DNA of 64,000 nucleotides from Jiangella sp. DSM 45060 (GTDB taxonomy: Bacteria; Actinomycetota; Actinomycetes; Jiangellales; Jiangellaceae): positions 3,596,001 through 3,660,000 of the forward strand of contig NZ_LT629771.1 in NCBI RefSeq assembly GCF_900105175.1, given 5' to 3'. Shown in pieces: positions 1 through 5,903 of this stretch; position 1 is the stretch's first letter, and every line of letters begins with the position of its first letter. Under the pieces are notes generated by a model. That model saw nothing but the letters and a program-made list of their open reading frames with translations. It was not told the origin of the DNA and searched no databases. Position numbers and translations under genes: made by a program.

Positions 1-595
1 CGACCAGGGCGAACGCCCGCGGCATGTTCCCGAACATCTGCCACATCTCGGCGTTGACGAACAGCACGAGCGAGAAGATCAGCAGCAGCGGCAGCGTCCG
101 GACCAGCCGGCCCAGCGACGCCGCGAGCTCGTCGGCCATGCGGCTGAGCGCCCAGAGCACCGTCGCGATGAGGCCGTACCCGACCACCAGGTACACCAGC
201 AGCAGGAACACCGAGTTGCCGATGATGATGCCGAAGAACTGCCGCCACTGACCGGAGAAGATCACCGGCAGCAGCGCCGGCACCAGCACGAACGCCGCCA
301 GCTCGGGCCGTCCGACCTCGCGCGGCAGTTCCAGGAAGCGGCGGCCGCGAACGCGGTTGAGCGCCCCGAACGCGGCGACCAGGATCGCCAGCCCGCCGAG
401 CGCGGCGGCCACGTTGAGCAGGAACGGCCACTCCAGCTCGGTCGCGCCGAGCATCTCGCCCAGGAACACCAGCGCCAGCCACGGCGCCGCGCGGGTGAAG
501 ATGTCCTCGCTCGCCGTGTAGTCCTCGATGAACAAGGGCAGGCCACTGCGCCGGAACCGGCGCTCGTAGGCGGCGAGGTCCTCGCTGTGAGCCAC
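1..595 (-). CDS. Membrane protein, 3' end cut by window edge
   Basis: About 198 codons of a leftward gene are visible; its C-terminus lies beyond the window. I place the start at a GTG (593-595) followed by an acidic/basic N-terminus (VAHSEDLAAYERRFRRSG). It then has at least four hydrophobic stretches: WLALVFLGEML, a segment ending LGGLAILVAAFGAL, one around LAAFVLVPALLPVIFSG, and FGIIIGNSVFLLLVYLVVGYG. A further stretch around LPLLLIFSLVLFVNAE follows. No catalytic motif or named family is recognised. It is divergent from the DUF6328 gene at 682, so a shared promoter region of about 85 bases separates them. Existence of the gene is well supported by third-position GC bias; function is unknown. 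Confidence 0.7.
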   Translation of the reverse strand, partial: MAHSEDLAAYERRFRRSGLPLFIEDYTASEDIFTRAAPWLALVFLGEMLGATELEWPFLLNVAAALGGLAILVAAFGALNRVRGRRFLELPREVGRPELAAFVLVPALLPVIFSGQWRQFFGIIIGNSVFLLLVYLVVGYGLIATVLWALSRMADELAASLGRLVRTLPLLLIFSLVLFVNAEMWQMFGNMPRAFALV

Positions 596-671
596 GGTCG
601 GACTCTACCGAGCGGCGGCTCGCGCGCCGGGCAAGCTCGCCCATGCGGCTTTTGGGTACGATCCGCCCGAT

Positions 672-679
672 AGGAGGTG
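672..679 (+). promoter_or_regulatory. Strong Shine-Dalgarno deciding the start at 682
   Basis: The sequence AGGAGGTG matches the 16S anti-Shine-Dalgarno core very well and sits just upstream of GTG 682. It favours that start over the in-frame ATG at 643, which would place the ribosome-binding site inside the coding region. Confidence 0.7.
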
Positions 680-681
680 CT

Positions 682-1158
682 GTGGACGAACCACGGTACA
701 CGCGCAACGAAGACCAGGCCGGGCGCTACGACCGGCACTGGAACGAGCTGCTGCAGGAGTTGCGCATCGCGCAGACCGGTGTGCAGATCCTGTTCGCGTT
801 CCTGCTCACCATCGCGTTCACGTCGCCGTTCCGCGACGCCGACGACTTCACCCACGACGTGTACGCGGTGACGATCGTGCTGTCGGCGATGTCGATGGCG
901 CTGCTGATCGCGCCGGTCTCGTTCCACCGCATCGTGTTCCGGCAGGGCCTGCGCGACCGGATGATCCCGCTGGCGTCGCGGATGACCGCGGGCGGGCTGG
1001 CGCTGCTGATGCTGGCGGTCTGCGGCGGGCTGCTGCTGGCGTTGGACGTCGTGCTGGTGCGCTGGCTGGCGATCACCGTCGCCTCAGCGGCACTACTCTG
1101 GTTCATCGTGTTCTGGTACGTGATCCCGGCCCGCGTCCGCGCGCGGAGCGCGTCTTGA
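682..1158 (+). CDS. DUF6328 family membrane protein
   Basis: The 158-residue protein has the family hallmark near the N-terminus (WNELLQELRIAQTGVQILFA), leading into the first membrane segment (FAFLLTIAFTSPF). Three more hydrophobic segments follow: VYAVTIVLSAMSMALLIAPV, LALLMLAVCGGLLLALDVVL and WLAITVASAALLWFIVFWYV. This is the usual length and four-helix pattern of DUF6328, an actinobacterial family of unknown function. The start is GTG at 682, chosen because of the ribosome-binding site at 672-679. Its stop codon overlaps the TTG start of the Nudix gene, so the two are probably translated together. The family call is from memory of the N-terminal motif, not a search. Confidence 0.8.
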   Translation: MDEPRYTRNEDQAGRYDRHWNELLQELRIAQTGVQILFAFLLTIAFTSPFRDADDFTHDVYAVTIVLSAMSMALLIAPVSFHRIVFRQGLRDRMIPLASRMTAGGLALLMLAVCGGLLLALDVVLVRWLAITVASAALLWFIVFWYVIPARVRARSAS

Positions 1159-2030
1159 CCCTCGTCCACCACCGGCACGACGGCGACGGCTGGATCGACT
1201 GCGCCTGCGGGCAGCGGCACTGGGGCCGGTTCGGCGCGGCCGGCCTGATGCTGGTCGACGACGAGCGCGGCGTGCTGCTGCAGCACCGCGCGCACTGGAG
1301 CCACCACGGCGGCACCTGGGGCGTGCCCGGCGGTGCGCGCTCGTCGGGCGAGACTGCGCTGGAGGCGGCGCTGCGCGAGGCCGCCGAGGAGGCCGCCGTC
1401 CCGCCCGACGCCGTCCGGCCCAGCCACGCCTGGGTCGAGGACCACGGCCCGTGGTCCTACACGACGATCGTCGCGCGCGCGTCGCGGCCGGTGGACGGGC
1501 GTGCGGCCGACCCGGAGAGCCTCGACATCACCTGGATCCCGCTCGACGACGTCTCGGCGCTGCCGCTGCTGCCGGCGTTCGGCGCGATGTGGCCGCGCAT
1601 CCGGGCGGCGGCGCCGTCCGACCTCGTGCTGGTGGTCGACGCGGCGAACGTGGTGGGCTCGCGGCCCGACGGCTGGTGGCGCGACCGCGTGGGCGCCACG
1701 ACCCGGCTGCGCGACGAGCTGGGACTGCTGGCGCCGGTGCCCGCGGCGGCGCTGGAGCTGCCTGCGGCGCAGTGGTGGCCGCGGATCACGCTGGTCGCGG
1801 AGGGCCGGGCCCGAGGCGTCGCCTCGCTCGACGGCGTCACAGTGGTCGACGCTCCCGGCAGCGGCGACGACGCCATCGCAGCCACCGTCGCCTCCGCCGT
1901 CGCCGAACGCCCCGCCGACCACGTCGTCGCGGTGACGGCCGACCGCGAGCTGCGCGCGCGGGTCGGCGCCGCGGGTGGGCGCAGCGTCGGCCCGTCCACC
2001 CTGTTCGAGCTGACCGCCCGCGACCGCTGA
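1155..2030 (+). CDS. Nudix hydrolase fused to NYN/PIN-like domain
   Basis: The 291-residue protein has two parts. Residues about 30-145 are a Nudix domain: the Nudix box runs from GGARSSGE through REAAEEAAV, keeping the catalytic REXXEE helix with Ala where the consensus has the last Gly. Residues about 155-288 contain VLVVDAANVVGSRPDGWW and a later AVTADRELRARV. These Asp/Asn positions resemble the acidic residues of NYN/PIN-type nuclease folds. Nudix enzymes cleave nucleoside diphosphates linked to another group; the substrate here is unknown. Translation probably starts at TTG 1155, overlapping the previous stop as TTGA with a weak GGAG upstream. No ATG or GTG lies nearby in frame. It converges on Ku across a palindrome-rich gap. 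Confidence 0.8.
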   Translation: MTLVHHRHDGDGWIDCACGQRHWGRFGAAGLMLVDDERGVLLQHRAHWSHHGGTWGVPGGARSSGETALEAALREAAEEAAVPPDAVRPSHAWVEDHGPWSYTTIVARASRPVDGRAADPESLDITWIPLDDVSALPLLPAFGAMWPRIRAAAPSDLVLVVDAANVVGSRPDGWWRDRVGATTRLRDELGLLAPVPAAALELPAAQWWPRITLVAEGRARGVASLDGVTVVDAPGSGDDAIAATVASAVAERPADHVVAVTADRELRARVGAAGGRSVGPSTLFELTARDR

Positions 2031-2053
2031 GCGGCGCCCAGCCCGCTGCTTCC

Positions 2054-2232
2054 TCACCTGATCATCTTCACGATGTGGACGGCAAACGATCAGGTGACAC
2101 AACCGCGCCCGATCGTGCCCTCTACGTCACCTGATCGTTTCGCGTCCGAATGGTGGAGATGATCAGGTGACACAACTGGGCCGGACCGCGCCGTTGCGTC
2201 ACCTGATCGGGCGGGCGGAAACGATCAGGTGA
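2054..2232. repeat. Array of three inverted repeats sharing one 10-mer
   Basis: The 10-mer TCACCTGATC occurs at 2054, 2127 and 2199. Its reverse complement occurs at 2088, 2161 and 2223, strictly alternating. This makes three potential hairpins: 2054-2097, 2127-2170 and 2197-2234. The first two have 24-base loops; the third has 12-bp arms and a short loop. The 16-mer beginning GATCAGGTGACACAAC is exact at 2088 and 2161. The array fills the gap between the convergent Nudix and Ku genes. It may act as a bidirectional terminator or be a REP-like extragenic palindrome cluster; the sequence does not decide. Confidence 0.85.
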
Positions 2233-2272
2233 CGTAAGCGGGCTGGGTGGGCCGGAGGACGGGTGTGAGCCG

Positions 2273-3139
2273 TCAGGCGGACTTGCGCTTGGCGGCCGCC
2301 TTCTTCGCCGTCTTCTTCGCGGGGGCCGGCGCCTCCTCGGCGTCGGCCTTGCCGGCCGCCCGGTTCTGCTTGGCCTCCTCGACGCTGCGGCGCAGCGCCT
2401 CCATGAGGTCGACGACCTTGCCCTCGGCGGGCTCGGCCTCCGGCGCCGCGATGACCTCGGCGCCCTCGGCCTTGGCCTCGACCACCTTCAGCAGCGCCTC
2501 GCGGTAGTCGTCGTGGTACTCGTCGGGGTCGAAGTCGCCGGAGAGGGTGTCGATGTAGGACTCGGCCATCGCCATCTCCTGCTTGCGGACCTCGATGTCC
2601 TCGCCCAGGAAGTCGAACTCGGGCTTGCGGATCTCGTCGGGCCACAGCATGGTCTGCACGATCAGCGTGCCCTCGAACGAGCGCAGCACCGCCAGCCGCT
2701 CCTTGTTGCGCAGCGCCACCTTGACGACGCCGACGCGGCCGGAGCGTTCGAGGGAGTCGCGCAGCAGCGCGTACGGCTTGGTGTCGCCGGTGGGCTCGGC
2801 GTAGTAGGCGCGGTTCAGCGACGTGGGGTCGATCTGCGAGAACGGCACGAACCCGAGCACCTCGACCGACCGCGAGGACGTGATGGGGAGGTCCTCGAAG
2901 TCTTCGTCGGTGAGCACCACCAGCTGGCCGCCGGGCAGCTCGTAGCCCTTCGCGATGTCGGCGTAGGCGACCTCGTGCCCGCCCGCCTCGCAGACCCGCT
3001 TGTACCGGATGCGCCCGCCGTCGGCGGCGTGCACCTGCCGGAAGCTGACGTCCTTCTCCTGCGTCGCCGACACCAGCCGGACCGGGATCGACACCAGTCC
3101 GAACGAGATCGAACCCTTCCAGACCGTTTGCACAGGCAT
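2273..3139 (-). CDS. ku: Non-homologous end-joining protein Ku
   Basis: The 288-residue protein has the classical bacterial Ku start (MPVQTVWKGSISFGLVSIPV) and keeps the family pattern through KGYELPGGQLVVLTDEDF and LRNKERLAVLRSFEGTLIVQ. Ku binds double-strand DNA ends as a homodimer and recruits the ligase LigD. The C-terminus is an Ala/Lys/Arg-rich tail (PAKKTAKKAAAKRKSA), a known feature of many actinobacterial Ku proteins that adds DNA binding. Length is normal for the family. No ligD is in the window, so its partner must lie elsewhere. The gene is read leftward and faces the palindrome array downstream. Confidence 0.95.
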   Translation of the reverse strand: MPVQTVWKGSISFGLVSIPVRLVSATQEKDVSFRQVHAADGGRIRYKRVCEAGGHEVAYADIAKGYELPGGQLVVLTDEDFEDLPITSSRSVEVLGFVPFSQIDPTSLNRAYYAEPTGDTKPYALLRDSLERSGRVGVVKVALRNKERLAVLRSFEGTLIVQTMLWPDEIRKPEFDFLGEDIEVRKQEMAMAESYIDTLSGDFDPDEYHDDYREALLKVVEAKAEGAEVIAAPEAEPAEGKVVDLMEALRRSVEEAKQNRAAGKADAEEAPAPAKKTAKKAAAKRKSA

Positions 3140-3254
3140 GTTCCACTCCGTCCGCCAGCACCTTCATCCGATGCGTGCCCCAAGCCTATTGTGGCTCGTG
3201 ACGGCCCCGGCGCGCCTCCTGGGCCCCTTCCGCGCCGCGTGTCACCCTCAGATC

Positions 3255-3464
3255 ATGAGGCCAAGACGAAACCTGAACGTCGCGGCGCCCGAACTGCTCA
3301 TCGGGTCCCTCACGGCCTGGTGCGGCGAATGCGACGCGGAGACCGAGTTCGACAAGGTCCCGGGCGGCATGGGCGTCGAGTTCGCCTGCCGCGAGTGCTC
3401 GGCGGCGGTCTTCAACGGCGATCTCCCGCTCATCGAGTCGATCTTCCAGCCGGTCGCTGTCTAG
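3255..3464 (+). CDS. Small protein with two Cys-x2-Cys pairs
   Basis: A 69-codon frame starts at ATG 3255 and encodes two CxxC knuckles, WCGEC and ACREC, about 21 residues apart. This suggests a small zinc-ribbon-like fold. From the seventh codon on, nearly every codon ends in G or C, which marks real coding sequence rather than a shadow frame. It is divergent from ku. No strong ribosome-binding site is seen, so the exact start is uncertain. Its 3' end runs into the PhzF-like gene, which uses another frame. No function can be named. Confidence 0.6.
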   Translation: MRPRRNLNVAAPELLIGSLTAWCGECDAETEFDKVPGGMGVEFACRECSAAVFNGDLPLIESIFQPVAV

Positions 3465-3528
3465 GGGGCCGGCCGCCACCCTCGTCGCCGCCTGCCTGCG
3501 CGACGGCGACGGTGGCAGCCCGACGGCC

Positions 3529-4290
3529 GTGCTGGACGACGCGCCGCTGTCCGACGCCGACCGGCGCCGCGTCCCTGTGCTGGCCGGCACGTCGCACGCC
3601 GTCTTCGTCACGGACGGCGACCCGGTGCGGCTGCGCTTCTTCACCTCGGCCGGCGAGCTGCCCGCCTGCGGCCACGGCACGCTGGCCGCGCTCGCGCTGC
3701 TGGCCCACCAGAGCGGTGGCGACGTCGACGTCACCCTCACCGCGGGCCGGCGCACCTTCGCCGGCCGGGCGGTCCGGACCGGCTCGCTGGTCGCCGCCGA
3801 GTTCGACCCCGGCCCCGTCACGCTCCGCGGCCCCGGGACTGCCGAGTACCGCGCCGTCCGCGACGCTCTCGGCGCCGCGCCGGGGACGATCGCGGACGGC
3901 GCCGTCGTCGCGTCGTCGGGGCGGCCGCGGCTGCTCGGCCCGCTCGCCACGCGCGCCGCCGTCGCCGCGCTCGCCCCGGACCTCGACCGGCTCCGGGCGG
4001 CCTGTGACGACCACGGCCTGCTGGGCTGCTACGTGCACTCGGCGCCGGACGACGACGGCCGGGTGGCCGCCCGCATGTTCGCCCCGTCGATCGGGGTTCC
4101 CGAGGACGTCGCGAACGCCAACAGCACCGCCTGCCTCGCCGCCCACCTGGCCCGCTTCGGGCGCGCCCGGGTGACGGCGGACCTGGGCGACGCGCTCGGG
4201 CGGCCGGCCACCGTCACCGCGACGGTCCGCCCGGACGGCGCCGTGCGCGTCGGTGGCACGGCCGCCGTCGCCGGCCCGCTCCTGCTGTGA
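3529..4290 (+). CDS. PhzF/DapF-fold protein, start uncertain
   Basis: The protein resembles PhzF-type isomerases: the CGHGTLAALALLA segment matches the conserved Cys-Gly-His turn. The tail around NANSTACLAAHL takes the place of the usual second glycine-rich motif. At the position where active PhzF enzymes carry a catalytic Glu (in an S-E-T/S motif), this one reads TSHAVFV, so classical PhzF chemistry may be absent. GTG 3529 is the first canonical start. However, the same frame encodes plausible PhzF N-terminal sequence upstream (VAACLRDGDGGSPTAVLDD) from about 3463, with high third-position GC. The true start may therefore be a rare codon such as CTG 3457, or the N-terminus may be damaged. 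It converges on the ABC gene at 4304. Confidence 0.75.
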   Translation: MLDDAPLSDADRRRVPVLAGTSHAVFVTDGDPVRLRFFTSAGELPACGHGTLAALALLAHQSGGDVDVTLTAGRRTFAGRAVRTGSLVAAEFDPGPVTLRGPGTAEYRAVRDALGAAPGTIADGAVVASSGRPRLLGPLATRAAVAALAPDLDRLRAACDDHGLLGCYVHSAPDDDGRVAARMFAPSIGVPEDVANANSTACLAAHLARFGRARVTADLGDALGRPATVTATVRPDGAVRVGGTAAVAGPLLL

Positions 4291-4303
4291 CGGCGACAGC
4301 GGC

Positions 4304-5017
4304 TCAGGCCGCGGCCGCCGCGTCCACCACCCGGCCGTCGCGGAGTTCGAGGGTGCGGTCGGCCTGTTCCATCAGGGCGGGGTCGTGGGTGGCGACGACG
4401 GCCGTCATGCCGCGACGGCGGACGAGGTCGTGGATGAGCGCCATGACCGAGGCGCCGGTGCGGGTGTCCAGCTGCGCCGTCGGCTCGTCGGCGATCAGCA
4501 CGTCCGGGTCGCCCGCGAGCGCCCGCGCGATGCCGACCCGCTGCTGCTGCCCGCCGGACAGCTCGTACGGACGCTGCTCGGCGTGGCCGTCCAGCCCGAC
4601 CAGCGCCAGCAGCTCCACGACCCGGGCCGCCCGCGCGACCGGGTCGAGCTCCTGTAGCCGCAGCGGGATCTCGACGTTCTCGGCCGCGGTGAGGATGGGG
4701 ATCAGCCCGAACGACTGGAACACGTAGCCGATCTGGTGGCGGCGCACGGGGACGAGCTCCTTCTCGCCCATCGCGGACACCTCGAGGTCACCGACGTACA
4801 CGTGGCCGCTGGTGGGCCGGTCCAGCGCGCCGAGCAGGTTGAGCAGCGTCGTCTTCCCGGACCCGGACGGCCCCTTGACGACCAGCAGCTCGCCGGGGTG
4901 CGCCTCGAGGTCGACGGCGTTGACGGCGTGCACCTCGCGGGCGCCGCTGCCGAAGACCCGGCTGACGGCGACGGCGCGGACGGCGTGGTTCTCACTCACC
5001 GGCGACCCCTTCTCCAC
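4304..5017 (-). CDS. ABC transporter ATPase, MacB/LolD type
   Basis: The 237-residue ATPase has a Walker A (GPSGSGKTTLLN), a Q-loop (YVFQSFGLIP), a signature LSGGQQQRVGIARAL, a Walker B (VLIADEPT) and an H-loop (ATHDPAL). The single-domain size and the ENVEIPL pattern are those of LolD/MacB/FtsE-type ATPases, which drive FtsX-like permeases rather than classic importers. It is the last gene of a leftward four-gene module with another ATPase and two FtsX-like permeases. The start could be ATG 5017 or GTG 4999. The latter gives an 8-base overlap with the preceding gene's stop. Confidence 0.9.
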   Translation of the reverse strand: MEKGSPVSENHAVRAVAVSRVFGSGAREVHAVNAVDLEAHPGELLVVKGPSGSGKTTLLNLLGALDRPTSGHVYVGDLEVSAMGEKELVPVRRHQIGYVFQSFGLIPILTAAENVEIPLRLQELDPVARAARVVELLALVGLDGHAEQRPYELSGGQQQRVGIARALAGDPDVLIADEPTAQLDTRTGASVMALIHDLVRRRGMTAVVATHDPALMEQADRTLELRDGRVVDAAAAA

Positions 5018-5903
5018 GGCGTTCCTTCTCGTCCGGCCACACCCCGATGTGGTCCGGTTCCAGCGCCAGCCGGACGCGGTCCTCCAGCCGCAGCGCGCCG
5101 ACGAAGTCGTCGGGCAGCTGCAGCCGGCCGGCGCGGTCGAGCACGGCGAACTCCTCGGCGATGTGCCGCTCCTGGCCGTGCTCGTCCAGCTCGGTGCGCC
5201 GCAGGATCTCCGTGGCCGTGCGGCCGTCGCGGATCTGCACCGTCCGCCCGACGTGCCCGGCGACGGCCTGGTCGTGCGTCACCACCAGGACCGTCACGCC
5301 GAACTCGGTGTTCGCGTGCCGGATCGCCTCGAACACGTCGGCCGACGTGGCCTCGTCCAGCTCGCCGGTGGGCTCGTCGGCCAGCAGCACGCGCGGCTCG
5401 TTGACCAGCGCGACGGCGATGGCGACACGCTGCTGCTCGCCGCCGGACAGCTCGGCGGGACGGCGGTCGCGGCAGTGCGCGACGCCCATGGCCTCGAGCA
5501 GCAGCTCGACCCGGGCCGAGCGGGACCGGCGCCCGGCGATGGCGGCCGGGACGGCGACGTTCTCGGCCGCGGTGAGGTACGGCAGCAGGTTGCGCGACGT
5601 CTGCTGCCACACGAACCCGACGGTGTGCCGCTGGTAGCGGACCCGCTCGCGGCCCTTCATCGTCAGCATGTCCAGCCCGGCGACCTTGGCCACGCCCGCC
5701 GTGGGCGTGTCGAGCCCGGACAGGATGTTCAGCAGCGTCGACTTGCCCGAGCCGGAGGCGCCGACGACGGCGACCACCTCGCCCGCGTCGACGCGCAGGT
5801 TGAGCCCCTGCAGGGCCTGCACCTCGACGCCCTCGGCGGTGTAGATGCGCACGAGGTCCTCGCACACGATGTCGCGGCGCTCGGCCGCCAGCAGCTCCGT
5901 CAC
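4992..5903 (-). CDS. ABC transporter ATPase with AbrB-like C-terminal extension
   Basis: Residues 1-235 form a MacB/LolD-type ATPase: Walker A GASGSGKSTLLN, signature LSGGEQQRVAIAVAL, Walker B VLLADEPTGELD and H-loop VTHDQAVA. The remaining roughly 65 residues are not part of a normal ATPase. The stretch EFAVLDRAGRLQLPDDF then LRLEDRVRLALEPDHIGVWP has the pattern of a SpoVT/AbrB swapped-hairpin domain (D-x-x-GR-hydrophobic-x-hydrophobic-P, then a second beta strand). It overlaps the upstream permease by ATGA and the downstream ATPase by up to 26 bases, showing tight translational coupling. Two ATPases plus two permeases suggest one heteromeric exporter or mechanotransmission complex. Confidence 0.9.
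   Translation of the reverse strand: MTELLAAERRDIVCEDLVRIYTAEGVEVQALQGLNLRVDAGEVVAVVGASGSGKSTLLNILSGLDTPTAGVAKVAGLDMLTMKGRERVRYQRHTVGFVWQQTSRNLLPYLTAAENVAVPAAIAGRRSRSARVELLLEAMGVAHCRDRRPAELSGGEQQRVAIAVALVNEPRVLLADEPTGELDEATSADVFEAIRHANTEFGVTVLVVTHDQAVAGHVGRTVQIRDGRTATEILRRTELDEHGQERHIAEEFAVLDRAGRLQLPDDFVGALRLEDRVRLALEPDHIGVWPDEKERRGEGVAGE

Noticed and set aside
3140-3254. ligD or other NHEJ partner near ku
   Set aside because: No ligase or primase motif lies next to ku in either direction; the neighbours are unrelated.
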